Shown here: positions 26,305 through 36,101 of the stretch, one piece after another | Numbering within the stretch: position 1 is the first letter of the stretch | Layout: each line of letters opens with the position of its first letter | Origin: Streptococcus parasanguinis | GTDB taxonomy: Bacteria; Bacillota; Bacilli; Lactobacillales; Streptococcaceae | DNA length: 64,000 nt | NCBI RefSeq assembly: GCF_018499505.1 | Contig: NZ_JAHDAC010000001.1 | Coordinates: forward strand, 372,001-436,000 | Direction: 5' to 3' | Position numbers and translations under genes: made by a program | The notes under the pieces: generated by a model | The model's database searches: none | What the model was told of the DNA's origin: nothing | What the model saw: the letters and a program-made list of their open reading frames with translations, nothing else

Positions 26305-27036
26305 ATGTCAGATTTACTAAGTATTTATAAAGAATTGCAAGCTAAAAAATGGGTGGACTTGAGTCACCAAATCAATGCGGAAAGTCCACACTTCCCAGAC
26401 CTTCCTGCCTTGCAACAAGAAGATCTTTTCACATTAAAAGATGGTTTCCATGTTCAAAAATTTACAGTGGTTGGTCAATACGGAACGCATATTGATGCAC
26501 CGATTCACTTTGTAGAAGGGGGTCGTTGGTTGGATGAGATTGACCTCAAAGATCTCCTCTTGCCACTTTATGTTATCGACAAGTCTAAAGAAGTTGCTGC
26601 CAATCCAAACTTTATCTTGAGCAAACAAGATATCTTAGACTTTGAAGCAGAGCATGGACAAATTGCTGAGGGTGCTTTTGTTGCCTTCCGTAGTGATTGG
26701 TCAAAACGTTGGCCAGATCAAGATGCTATGCGCAATCTTGATGAAAATGGGGTTCAACAAAGTCCAGGATGGAGCCGTGAAGCCTTGGAATTCTTGATTC
26801 ATGAACGCCATGTTAAGGCTGTGGGTCATGAAACCTTTGATACCGATGCAGGTATTCCAGCAGCAGAGCATGGCTTGGTCAATGAATACTACCTCTTGGA
26901 ACAAAATATCTACCAAGTTGAAGTCTTGAACCAATTGGACCAAGTTCCAGCCGTTGGTGCCTTGATTTCGATTGCTTTCCCTCACTGGGACAAGGCAACT
27001 GGTTCACCTGTCCGTGCCATTGCCATCTTACCATAA
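26305..27036 (+). CDS. Cyclase-family (kynurenine-formamidase-like) metal hydrolase
   Basis: 243 residues. WVDLSHQINAESPHFPD and GQYGTHIDAPIHF are the two metal-binding segments of the PF04199 cyclase/formamidase family (His, His, Asp, His ligands), and GHETFDTDAG follows near the C terminus. Family members hydrolyse N-formylkynurenine, isatin or related cyclic amides. The gene lies 12 nt after the methionine-synthase-like gene and shares its promoter and presumably its MET-box control, so the substrate may be related to sulfur-amino-acid metabolism; that is inference. Confidence 0.88.
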   Translation: MSDLLSIYKELQAKKWVDLSHQINAESPHFPDLPALQQEDLFTLKDGFHVQKFTVVGQYGTHIDAPIHFVEGGRWLDEIDLKDLLLPLYVIDKSKEVAANPNFILSKQDILDFEAEHGQIAEGAFVAFRSDWSKRWPDQDAMRNLDENGVQQSPGWSREALEFLIHERHVKAVGHETFDTDAGIPAAEHGLVNEYYLLEQNIYQVEVLNQLDQVPAVGALISIAFPHWDKATGSPVRAIAILP

Positions 27037-27051
27037 ACAAAGAAAAAGAGA

Positions 27052-27223
27052 GTGGGACAGAAATCGGTAATTCGTTAGAATTCGATTTCGTCGTCCCACC
27101 TCCGCACAGTTGAGTAGGGCTATAAAAGCTGATGAAATCAGCGTAGTAGAGCCCACTCAACCACTGCGTCTTGCTCGACAATCCAAAAACAATTGAGAGG
27201 CTAGGACTTTTGTCCCAGCCTCT
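27052..27223 (+). repeat. Structured intergenic repeat element of three hairpins
   Basis: Hairpin 1: GTGGGAC (27052-27058) with GTCCCAC (27093-27099), inner GAAATCG/CGATTTC and AATTC/GAATT. Hairpin 2: GTTGAGT-A-GGGCT (27109-27121) with AGCCC-ACTCAAC (27150-27161), enclosing GCTGAT/ATCAGC and flanked by CGCA/TGCG. Hairpin 3: 27196-27207 with 27212-27223, TTTT loop, one A-C mismatch, then a T-rich run. I recognise similar sequence as recurring between genes of viridans streptococci. The last hairpin also works as terminator for the cyclase gene and abuts the end of gor. Confidence 0.8.
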
Positions 27224-27229
27224 TATTTT

Positions 27230-28579
27230 TTATCTCATTGTCACGAATTCTTCGGATCCGGTTGGGTGAATGGCGACAGTTGCGTCGAAATCGGCTTTCG
27301 TCGCTCCCATCTTGATAGCAACGGCAAATCCTTGGATCATTTCGTCCACTCCATATCCAAGTCCATGGAGACCAACGACTTTTTCTTCTGGCCCCGCAGT
27401 GATGAGTTTAAATTTTGCCTGCTGGCGGTGTTGGGTAACGGCGGTATACATGGAAGCAAATTGAGAAGTATAGACTTTAATATTCTCTTTTCCATAAGTT
27501 TGTAGGGCTTCCTCTTCAGTTAAGCCAACCGTTCCGATAGCAGGGTGAGAAAAGACAACGGTAGGGATGCTAGTATAATCCATTTTAGCATCGACTTTTC
27601 CATTAAATAGTCTTTCAGAAAGGGTTCGCCCAGCCTTAATGGCCACTGGAGTCAACTCTTTTTCACCAGTGACATCACCAAGAGCATAGATGCCCGGAAC
27701 AACGGTGTTTTGGTAATCATCTACTGCGATAAATCCCTTTTCATTTAAAGTAACACCTGCTGCTTCTAAATTCAGATCCTTGACGTTTGGTTTGCGTCCG
27801 GTTGCCCAGATGACATGTTCAGCTACATGGCTGGTCATATCTTCAAAGTATACCTTGACACGTCCGTCTGTTAATTTTTCAAGCTTCATGGGAACCTTAT
27901 GTTTGTGAAGTGGAAGGTTTTGTTTTTCCATTTCTTCCATTAAACCATCGGTAATATAGGAATCAAAACTACGTAAAACACGATCTTTTCGGATGAAGAG
28001 GTCTGTTTGAACGCCTAAATGGTGAAGCACACCGGCTAGTTCCACCGCGATGTAGCCTGCCCCAATAATGGCAACAGATGTAGGGAGTTCTTCCCAAGCA
28101 AAGACATCATCAGAAGTTTCGCCGAATTCTGCTCCAGGAACAGAAGGAATATGAGGATGGGCTCCAGTCGCAATCACGATATGCTTGGCCTGGATCGTTT
28201 CTCCATTTACCTCGATCGTATGAGCATCCACAAAACGAGCACGACCTTGAATCAATTCGACTCCATTGCGTTTAAAACTACCATCATAAGAATTCCGAGT
28301 ACGATCTATATAGGCTTCGCGATTCTTTCTTAAGGTTGCAAAATCAAATTCGGTCTGTTCAGAAGTAAATCCATAATCTGGCCCGTAATCACGAATGGCT
28401 TCTGCAATTTGTGCACCATACCACATAATCTTTTTAGGTACACATCCTCTGTTGACACAGGTGCCCCCCAATTGTTTTTCTTCGATGACAGCAGCGCGTG
28501 CTCCGTGCTCCCCAGCCCGGTTCATCGTAGCGATTCCTCCACTACCTGCACCGATTGAAATAATATCAAATTCTTTCAT
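27230..28579 (-). CDS. gor: Glutathione-disulfide reductase
   Basis: FAD-dependent NADPH oxidoreductase that regenerates glutathione. 449 residues. FAD-binding [17 protein letters not shown] starts at residue 10; redox disulfide [13 protein letters not shown] with Cys41 and Cys46; NADPH-binding [13 protein letters not shown]; and C-terminal [12 protein letters not shown] with the catalytic His at the dimer interface. Streptococci generally import or make little glutathione, so gor serves imported GSH. Ribosome site AGGAGGAAAAC on the minus strand. Monocistronic. Confidence 0.96.
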   Translation of the reverse strand: MKEFDIISIGAGSGGIATMNRAGEHGARAAVIEEKQLGGTCVNRGCVPKKIMWYGAQIAEAIRDYGPDYGFTSEQTEFDFATLRKNREAYIDRTRNSYDGSFKRNGVELIQGRARFVDAHTIEVNGETIQAKHIVIATGAHPHIPSVPGAEFGETSDDVFAWEELPTSVAIIGAGYIAVELAGVLHHLGVQTDLFIRKDRVLRSFDSYITDGLMEEMEKQNLPLHKHKVPMKLEKLTDGRVKVYFEDMTSHVAEHVIWATGRKPNVKDLNLEAAGVTLNEKGFIAVDDYQNTVVPGIYALGDVTGEKELTPVAIKAGRTLSERLFNGKVDAKMDYTSIPTVVFSHPAIGTVGLTEEEALQTYGKENIKVYTSQFASMYTAVTQHRQQAKFKLITAGPEEKVVGLHGLGYGVDEMIQGFAVAIKMGATKADFDATVAIHPTGSEEFVTMR

Positions 28580-28708
28580 GTTTTCCTCCTAAATGGGATT
28601 TCAGTTTGATTGTAATATCAATTGTTACAAAAGTCAAGGGTTTAGCATGTTCCCAAGCATTTAAATTTCATTTTGCTGTGTCAATTTTAGATAGAAAAGT
28701 AAGGAAAT

Positions 28709-28730
28709 ATGGTATACTATGGTATAGAAT
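28709..28730 (+). promoter_or_regulatory. Tandem -10-like repeats before the MacA-type gene
   Basis: ATGGTATA occurs twice in tandem, giving TG-G-TATACT (28710-28718) and TG-G-TATAGA (28720-28728). Either could act as extended -10; the start codon is at 28759. Confidence 0.55.
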
Positions 28731-28758
28731 TAAACGCTTTCTTTGATGGAGAAAAACG

Positions 28759-29916
28759 ATGAAGAAATTGAAAAAATGGCAACTATTTACAGCCACAGGT
28801 GCGGCAATTGCGGTGATTGGAACAGGAAGTGTGATGGTGTTTTCGCACCCAAGTACTCCTGAACAGGCAATCACGAAAGAAACTCCAATGGTGCAAACGG
28901 TCAAGGATGGATCGATCGCTTCTTCAGTCTTGTTAACTGGGAAAGTCACTGCCAACCAGGAACAGTATGTCTATTTTGATGGAACCAAAGGGGATTTACA
29001 GTCGATTTTGGTCAATGTAGGAGATCAAGTAACAGCCGGTCAGCCGATTGTTCAGTATAGCAGTACAGAGGCCCAAACCGCTTATGATGCAGCCGTTCGT
29101 GCTGTCAATAAGGCAGATCGTCAGTTAAATGATTTACTGACAAATGGTGTGACCATTGATACGACAGGAGATGAAGAGGCAGATGACAAATCAGCTTCTC
29201 AGACCCAGCGAACAGTCGATTCTCAAGCTAGCGATTTACGAGATGCTAAGTCGGATGCGGTCGATAATATGAACAAGGCAAAGGCTCTTCTGGATGCGAC
29301 AACAGTTAGGAGTAATACAGATGGTACCGTGGTCGAAGTCAATAAAGATGTTTCAAAATCGACTACAGGGACCAACCAAACTCTGGTGCATATTGTGAGC
29401 AACGGGAATTTACAAGTCAAAGGGGAGTTGTCTGAATACAATTTGGCCAATATCTCTGAAGGTCAGGAAGTGGTCCTCACTTCCAAGGTTTATCCGGATA
29501 AAACCTGGACAGGAAAGATTTCTTATGTAGCCAACTATCCGACTGACGCGGGTCAAGCAGGTGCCAATGCAGCAGGTGGAACACAAGGAAGCGGTGGAGC
29601 CAAGTACCCATTTACAGTGGATATTACCAGTGAGATTGGAGAACTCAAACAAGGCTTTTCTGTCAATATTGAAGTCAAAAGTTCTACTCAACATCCCCTT
29701 GTTCCCGTGACAAGTGTCATGGCTGATGGGGATACGAGCTATGTATGGACGGTCGAAAATGGCAAGGCTAAGAAAGTAAAAGTGACGCTTGGTAACGCCG
29801 ATGCTGAAAACCAGGAAATCTTGTCAGGCTTGAAGAAAGATGCTCAAGTTATTGTGAATCCTAATGAGAAACTGGAAGATGGAAAAGAGATCGGAAAATA
29901 TGACAAAATTGATTGA
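28759..29916 (+). CDS. MacA-like membrane-fusion (HlyD) subunit of an ABC exporter
   Basis: 385 residues: N-terminal membrane anchor (WQLFTATGAAIAVIGTGSVMVF), then a lipoyl/barrel-sandwich domain split by a helical hairpin (~95-165, AYDAAVRAVNKADRQLNDLL), and beta-barrel domains to the C terminus. It is the adaptor of a MacAB-type tripartite-like exporter. The pneumococcal counterpart, as I recall Spr0693-0695 (SP_0785-0787), contributes to resistance to antimicrobial peptides and some antibiotics. It overlaps the ATPase gene by 17 nt. Confidence 0.92.
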   Translation: MKKLKKWQLFTATGAAIAVIGTGSVMVFSHPSTPEQAITKETPMVQTVKDGSIASSVLLTGKVTANQEQYVYFDGTKGDLQSILVNVGDQVTAGQPIVQYSSTEAQTAYDAAVRAVNKADRQLNDLLTNGVTIDTTGDEEADDKSASQTQRTVDSQASDLRDAKSDAVDNMNKAKALLDATTVRSNTDGTVVEVNKDVSKSTTGTNQTLVHIVSNGNLQVKGELSEYNLANISEGQEVVLTSKVYPDKTWTGKISYVANYPTDAGQAGANAAGGTQGSGGAKYPFTVDITSEIGELKQGFSVNIEVKSSTQHPLVPVTSVMADGDTSYVWTVENGKAKKVKVTLGNADAENQEILSGLKKDAQVIVNPNEKLEDGKEIGKYDKID

Positions 29917-30595
29917 ACTAAAAGGAATCAATAAAACCTATAAAAATGGGGACCAGGAACTTTGTGTCTTAAAAGACATCGATTTAGAAGTCGAAGAGGG
30001 CGAGTTTGTGGCCATTATGGGTCCATCTGGCTCAGGGAAATCGACCTTGATGAACGTCATTGGCTTGTTGGACCGCCCGACCAGTGGAGAGTATTTCCTA
30101 GAAGGTCAGGAAGTTGGAAATCTCAGTGAGAAAAAATTAGCGCGTGTACGAAATGAACAGATCGGTTTTGTCTTTCAACAATTCTTTCTTCTCTCTAAGC
30201 TCAATGCCTTTCAAAATGTAGAACTGCCTCTCATTTATGCGGGAGTTCATCCTGCTAAACGAAAGGAATTGGCTGAGCAATATCTTGAAAAGGTGGAGCT
30301 CCATTCTCGCATGCACCATTTGCCTTCGGAACTCTCTGGAGGTCAAAAACAGCGGGTTGCGATAGCTCGAGCTCTCGTCAATCAGCCAGCCATCGTCTTA
30401 GCAGATGAGCCGACTGGTGCCCTAGATACCAAGACGGGGGAGCAAATAATGGACTTGTTAACCAAGCTAAACCAGGAAGGAAAAACCATTATCATGGTTA
30501 CACACGAACCAGAAATTGCAGCTTTTGCGCATCGTCGCATTGTCATTCGTGATGGAGTGATCTCCTCAGATAGCAAGCTGGAAAGGGGGACCTAA
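29900..30595 (+). CDS. MacB-type ABC transporter ATP-binding protein
   Basis: 231 residues from ATG 29900 (MTKLIELKGINKTYKNGDQE); an open frame back to 29864 has no better start. Walker A GPSGSGKST, Q-loop FVFQQFFLL, signature LSGGQKQR, Walker B VLADEPTGALD and H-loop VTHEP are all in place, and the sequence is of the LolD/MacB class, whose partners work by mechanotransmission. Overlaps the adaptor by 17 nt and the permease by 1 nt (TAATG). Confidence 0.95.
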   Translation: MTKLIELKGINKTYKNGDQELCVLKDIDLEVEEGEFVAIMGPSGSGKSTLMNVIGLLDRPTSGEYFLEGQEVGNLSEKKLARVRNEQIGFVFQQFFLLSKLNAFQNVELPLIYAGVHPAKRKELAEQYLEKVELHSRMHHLPSELSGGQKQRVAIARALVNQPAIVLADEPTGALDTKTGEQIMDLLTKLNQEGKTIIMVTHEPEIAAFAHRRIVIRDGVISSDSKLERGT

Positions 30596-31932
30596 TGCAA
30601 AATTGGAAATTTGCAATCAGCTCCATTATGAGCCATAAATTACGGTCTTTCTTGACCATGGTGGGGATCATTATAGGAGTTGCTTCTGTTGTTGTCATCA
30701 TGGCTCTGGGAGATGGTATGAAAGCTGGTGTTACCAAGACCTTCACCAAGGACCAAGAGTATGTACAAATCTCTTATTCTCCCAACAAGAGTGGCTATGT
30801 GACAGGAATCAATATTGGCCCTTCTGAAGATACAGGAGAAGGCGGAGGCGAAAGTGGCCCTGCAGCTGAAGACCGAGGGATGGCTGCTCCATCGGATATT
30901 GATGGGGAAAACGCTGAAGATGTTGATGGTCAAGTCCAAGAAGCACCACCAGTTGTGCAAGAATCTTGGGTCAAGGAATTAACCAAAATCCAAGGCATCG
31001 ATGGCTATTATGTTGGCAATACCTCCAATGCAACCATTGCTTTTCAAAAGAAAAAAGCAGACGGGGTGAATATCCAAGGGGTAAATGAGACCTATTTTTC
31101 TGTCAAAAAGGTTGAGCTCTTATCTGGACGAAAACTAACTCCTTCAGACTATAGTAATTTTTCACGGGTGGTGCTCCTTGATGAAGGATTAGCTCAACAA
31201 TTATTTGGAACGGAGAATCCACTGAATCAGGTGGTCTCTGTTGGGGACAACAATTATCGTGTCGTTGGAATTTTCAAGGATCCAAATGCAGGGACAGCCC
31301 TCTATGGAGCTTCTTCAGGTGGAAGTGCCTTGATGGCCAATACTCAGTTGGCCTCTGAATTCGGAACGGATGAAATTCAAAATATTGTCGTCCATGTACC
31401 GAATGTGAAACAGATCAAATCTGTTGGGATCGAAGCTGCTCAAAAGCTAACAGAGCTTTCCGGTGTTCGCCAAGGAGAATTCCAAATCTTTAATTTGGAT
31501 AGCATCCTTGAGGAAACCAATAAAGTAGTAGGAATAATGACATCAGTCATCGGAGCTATTGCTGGGATTTCCCTCTTAGTTGGTGGCATTGGAGTCATGA
31601 ATATCATGTTGGTTTCTGTTACCGAGCGGACGAGAGAAATTGGTCTTCGCAAGGCCTTGGGAGCAACGAGAAGTAAGATTTTGGTTCAATTTTTGATTGA
31701 ATCGATGGTCTTGACCATCATTGGTGGGCTAATTGGACTTGGCCTTGCTTATGGTGTGAATAGCTTGATTACTACACTCGCTGCATCCTCCCTAGAAGGA
31801 CCGCCGATTATTTCCTTAAATGTTGCTATCGGTAGTATTATTTTCTCTGCATTTGTTGGCATTATCTTTGGGATTTTACCAGCAAATAAGGCTTCTAAGT
31901 TAAACCCTATCGAAGCACTGCGTTATGAATAA
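30595..31932 (+). CDS. MacB-type ABC transporter permease with extended acidic linker
   Basis: 445 residues. One N-terminal membrane helix (SFLTMVGIIIGVASVVVIMALG), a large extracytoplasmic domain, then three C-terminal helices with the MacB/FtsX core (GGIGVMNIMLVSVTERTREIGLRKALGA). It ends with the typical ANKASKLNPIEALRYE. Residues ~75-122 form a Gly/Glu/Asp/Pro-rich stretch (GEGGGESGPAAEDRG and on) that is longer than in the pneumococcal protein as I recall it. This low-complexity segment lies just outside the first helix and is probably flexible. Confidence 0.94.
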   Translation: MQNWKFAISSIMSHKLRSFLTMVGIIIGVASVVVIMALGDGMKAGVTKTFTKDQEYVQISYSPNKSGYVTGINIGPSEDTGEGGGESGPAAEDRGMAAPSDIDGENAEDVDGQVQEAPPVVQESWVKELTKIQGIDGYYVGNTSNATIAFQKKKADGVNIQGVNETYFSVKKVELLSGRKLTPSDYSNFSRVVLLDEGLAQQLFGTENPLNQVVSVGDNNYRVVGIFKDPNAGTALYGASSGGSALMANTQLASEFGTDEIQNIVVHVPNVKQIKSVGIEAAQKLTELSGVRQGEFQIFNLDSILEETNKVVGIMTSVIGAIAGISLLVGGIGVMNIMLVSVTERTREIGLRKALGATRSKILVQFLIESMVLTIIGGLIGLGLAYGVNSLITTLAASSLEGPPIISLNVAIGSIIFSAFVGIIFGILPANKASKLNPIEALRYE

Positions 31933-31937
31933 AAAAT

Positions 31938-31986
31938 AGGAGCGAGTCAGGATGAATGGTTCAAAATTCTCCACGCTCCTTTTTTG
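31938..31986 (+). terminator. Terminator of the MacAB-type operon
   Basis: AGGAGCG (31938-31944) pairs with CGCTCCT (31974-31980), 29-nt loop, then six T. Confidence 0.75.
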
Positions 31987-32154
31987 TAGTCTTGTCGAAC
32001 CCTTTTCAATCATATCGCCTTATAAAAGGTTAAACTGATTGAGCAGTCAACGATAGTGTTCAAATTTTTTTGAGTATTCACTCAGGAAGCTGCATTTTTC
32101 TTCTACCTTATTTTTGTTTAATTGGTAAATATTAGTGAATTTCTGGTCTAAATA

Positions 32155-32163
32155 TGATAGAAT
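32155..32163 (+). promoter_or_regulatory. Extended -10 promoter of lysS
   Basis: TG-A-TAGAAT, about 28 nt before the lysS ATG, with TAGGAGG (32178-32184) as ribosome site. The 200 bp upstream (31987-32150) show no T-box specifier pattern or other structure I can support. Confidence 0.65.
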
Positions 32164-32175
32164 AGGGAAGAATAA

Positions 32176-33681
<1,506 letters not shown>

Positions 33682-33689
33682 GGTAAAAG

Positions 33690-33717
33690 AAAACACTGAT
33701 CGCAAGATCAGTGTTTT
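33690..33717 (+). terminator. Bidirectional terminator between lysS and the histidine-phosphatase gene
   Basis: Perfect 12-bp stem (33690-33701 with 33706-33717), GCAA (GNRA) loop, T run on both strands. Confidence 0.93.
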
Positions 33718-34341
33718 TTAGTCTTCCATATAAGAGGTGTCGTTCCAAGTGTCTAAGTGATAGTGCTCAAAATCATCTGTTGTCAGAATCGTCACACTGG
33801 CATTATCAAGTCCGCCATTTTTGCGGAGTTCTCCTGTTTCATAACCAAGCAAGGTTCGAATAGAAGCTGTCAAATTAGCCCCATGTCCAACGATGAGAAC
33901 AGTATCGAGCTCTTTTTCTTTCAGGCTTTTTACAAAATCACAGGTACGTTTGGTCGTTTCATAGACAGATTCTGCATCAAAGATTTCATTTTGAAAGCGG
34001 GCGAGGTTATGGCGAAAGGCATCCATTTGTTGGGGATAGATGGCAGAAATGGTAGAAATTTTAGCTCCTTCTAATTTTCCTAAATTCCACTCACGAAGAG
34101 CAGGCGTTGCTTGCAATTTTAGAGGTGTTTCCAATTGATCAAGGATGATCTGAGCGGTATGGACTGTCCGTGGCAGATCACTTGCAAAGGCTGCATCAAA
34201 AGGAACAGTAGCTAGGTGCTTTCCTAATTTTTCAAGCTGATGAATAGAGGCTGGTAATAACGGAGAATCGCCATTTGATCCCTGAAAACGTCCTTCTTCA
34301 TTCCATTCTGTCCGTCCGTGTCGAATAAAATATAGTTTCAC
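33718..34341 (-). CDS. Histidine phosphatase family protein (phosphoglycerate-mutase-like)
   Basis: 207 residues. The catalytic motif FIRHGRTEWNEEGRFQG begins at residue 5 and a second His lies in VGHGANLTASIRTLLG; the general-acid Glu is likely in LREWNLGKLEGA. This is the cofactor-dependent-mutase-like branch usually acting as a broad phosphatase, so a glycolytic role should not be assumed. It follows ybaK by 22 nt and probably shares its transcript. Confidence 0.9.
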   Translation of the reverse strand: MKLYFIRHGRTEWNEEGRFQGSNGDSPLLPASIHQLEKLGKHLATVPFDAAFASDLPRTVHTAQIILDQLETPLKLQATPALREWNLGKLEGAKISTISAIYPQQMDAFRHNLARFQNEIFDAESVYETTKRTCDFVKSLKEKELDTVLIVGHGANLTASIRTLLGYETGELRKNGGLDNASVTILTTDDFEHYHLDTWNDTSYMED

Positions 34342-34363
34342 AATTTTGTCTCCTTCTCTGTCT

Positions 34364-34837
34364 TTATTCTAAAATATCTGCAAAAGTCGCTTTTACGAAG
34401 TCTGCTAGAAGTTGTGGTTTGATTTGAATACTATGGCCGATTTCCCCGGCAGATACGATCATGGTCTCTAACTGAAGGGCTGATTCATCGATAAAGATTG
34501 GGAAAGGATGCTTTTGACGAATGCCCACTGGATTATTGGCACCATGAATATAACCTGTTGTTTTTTCGAGATCCTTTTGAGGAATCATAGCGACTTTCTT
34601 ATTTCCTGATAATTTGGCCAATTTTTTCTCTGAAAGATGCTCCGTAATAGGAATGATCCCAATTACAGGACCTGTTTTATCTCCTTTGAGAGCTAGGGTT
34701 TTGAAAATAGTAGAGCGATCAATTCCTTCTGGTAAGATCCCTTCTAAAGCGTTGATTTGTAGGCCTATGTGCTCAATTTTTGCTTTTGTCAAGATCTGCT
34801 CGACCAAGGTTTTTTTTACTTTATTTTTTTTTGCCAT
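34364..34837 (-). CDS. ybaK: YbaK/EbsC-type aminoacyl-tRNA deacylase
   Basis: 157 residues. Removes wrongly attached cysteine from tRNAPro (Cys-tRNA deacylase) in the characterised members. The YbaK core is visible as KTLALKGDKTGPVIGIIPITE, KLSGNKKVAMIPQKDLEKTTGYIHGANNPVG and the C-terminal SAGEIGHSIQIKPQLLADF. Normal length, with a Lys-rich N terminus. Ribosome site GAGAAAGCC. It is the first gene of the pair with the histidine phosphatase. Confidence 0.94.
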   Translation of the reverse strand: MAKKNKVKKTLVEQILTKAKIEHIGLQINALEGILPEGIDRSTIFKTLALKGDKTGPVIGIIPITEHLSEKKLAKLSGNKKVAMIPQKDLEKTTGYIHGANNPVGIRQKHPFPIFIDESALQLETMIVSAGEIGHSIQIKPQLLADFVKATFADILE

Positions 34838-34932
34838 GGCTTTCTCCTTTTCTCTTTTTCTCTACAAAATCAGATTTCATTAGATCATTATAACATATAA
34901 TAGCGACGATATTGTATTCTCCTTAAAAATAG

Positions 34933-34973
34933 AAAACAGCAGAAAAAGTGAAGATCACTTAATCTGCTGTTTT
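34933..34973 (-). terminator. Nested-hairpin terminator of the GH25 gene
   Basis: AAAACAGCAGA (34933-34943) pairs with TCTGCTGTTTT (34963-34973), enclosing AAGTGA/TCACTT. T run on the minus strand. Confidence 0.85.
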
Positions 34974-34977
34974 AAGG

Positions 34978-35853
34978 CTATGAGGAAGAGTTATCTTTTT
35001 GTACCTTGAAAAGTTTCCGATAAATCGCTTCTTGGTCTTGCGTCGGAGCAATTTGGTTGAGATCCAAGTAGTGTGAGAATCCATTTAATTGCCCTTGAGA
35101 GGTATATTGATGCAAGTCGTATTCCGTGTTAGTATCTGGCGCGGCATTATAGTAGCCGTCATCAAATCCATAAGTAGGAATCCAAAGAGCCGTAAATTTA
35201 TCAGTGGAGATACTATGTTCTTCCATGAAGTAAGTTCCGATATAGAGTCCAATATTTTTTGCACCCAAAGCTTGTAGTTTTGCTCGGAAAGCTTCAACAC
35301 CTGCGTTCATATCCTTCATGGTTTTTTCCTCAACGTCTAACCAATAGTAGGTCGGTTTGTAAGGAGAAGCAGCCTTGTAAAATTCTTCTGCTTCTTTTTC
35401 CATTTCTTTTTTATCCTTAGCCGCGACATAAGCATAGACTGCGACAGGGATATTTCGTTTTTGGAATTCTTGGATATGGGTTTTAAAAGATTTATCCAGA
35501 CCATTTAAGTAGGTTGCTGCATTTTCCTTTTTAGCTTGAGCCCCACTATGGACACGAACGATCACACCTCCCACATTTTGGGAGAGGACATCGTAATCAA
35601 TTTCACTAGGCAATTGCCAGCCTGAAATATCAATGATCGGGCGGCCAACCAGTTCTGGATTGATGTCTTCTTCTTTTTTAGAAGAAGAGCTTGCAGTAGT
35701 TGTTTTTCGAGGTGTATTGGAGTTCGGAATGGTTTTGGTTGTTTCTTGTCGTTCTCTGGCTTGTAGATCGGCAATCGTTCGTGAAAGAACGAGAAAAGAA
35801 ATGAAACCGATAAAAAAGACCAAGAGAACAACGGGTTTTATCCTTTTTCTCAT
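34978..35853 (-). CDS. Membrane-anchored GH25 muramidase-type protein
   Basis: 291 residues. N-terminal basic residues and a membrane helix (VVLLVFFIGFISFLVLS, ~8-24), a Ser/Thr/Lys-rich linker (~38-62), then a GH25 lysozyme-like barrel: Asp75 in IIDISGWQ and the DVE motif (Asp173, Glu175) in YYWLDVEEKTMKD match the family's active-site acids. There is no cleavage site I trust, so the enzyme probably stays tethered outside the cell, where it would cut the glycan strands of peptidoglycan. It lacks any separate wall-binding repeats. Monocistronic with its own terminator. Confidence 0.9.
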   Translation of the reverse strand: MRKRIKPVVLLVFFIGFISFLVLSRTIADLQARERQETTKTIPNSNTPRKTTTASSSSKKEEDINPELVGRPIIDISGWQLPSEIDYDVLSQNVGGVIVRVHSGAQAKKENAATYLNGLDKSFKTHIQEFQKRNIPVAVYAYVAAKDKKEMEKEAEEFYKAASPYKPTYYWLDVEEKTMKDMNAGVEAFRAKLQALGAKNIGLYIGTYFMEEHSISTDKFTALWIPTYGFDDGYYNAAPDTNTEYDLHQYTSQGQLNGFSHYLDLNQIAPTQDQEAIYRKLFKVQKDNSSS

Positions 35854-36042
35854 ACAGAATCATTTTACCGTAAATAAAACGAAAAGGCAAAACTTAATGC
35901 TTAAAAGATCGTAATTTCAGCCATTATTTTCAAAAAAAAGGAATCTTTTCATCGAAAAAGGATAAAAATATATGAAAATAAGAAGAATGATTAGAATATT
36001 TCTTGAAAATTGGAAAGAAGCCGAATCTTTTCTAGCCTTTCC

Positions 36043-36071
36043 TTGGTTTTGCTTCTTAAAAATGATATAAT
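36043..36071 (+). promoter_or_regulatory. Promoter of ftsW
   Basis: -35 TTGGTT (36043-36048), 17-bp spacer, TG-A extended -10 TATAAT (36066-36071). The rest of the gap 35854-36042 is AT-rich and holds nothing else I can support. Confidence 0.75.
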
Positions 36072-36101
36072 GAGGGTTGAACATTAGGAATATGGTGAAT
36101 T

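Noticed and set aside
31987..32150. T-box or riboswitch in the lysS leader
   Set aside because: The predicted transcript starts near 32170, and no specifier hairpin or T-box motif is visible upstream.
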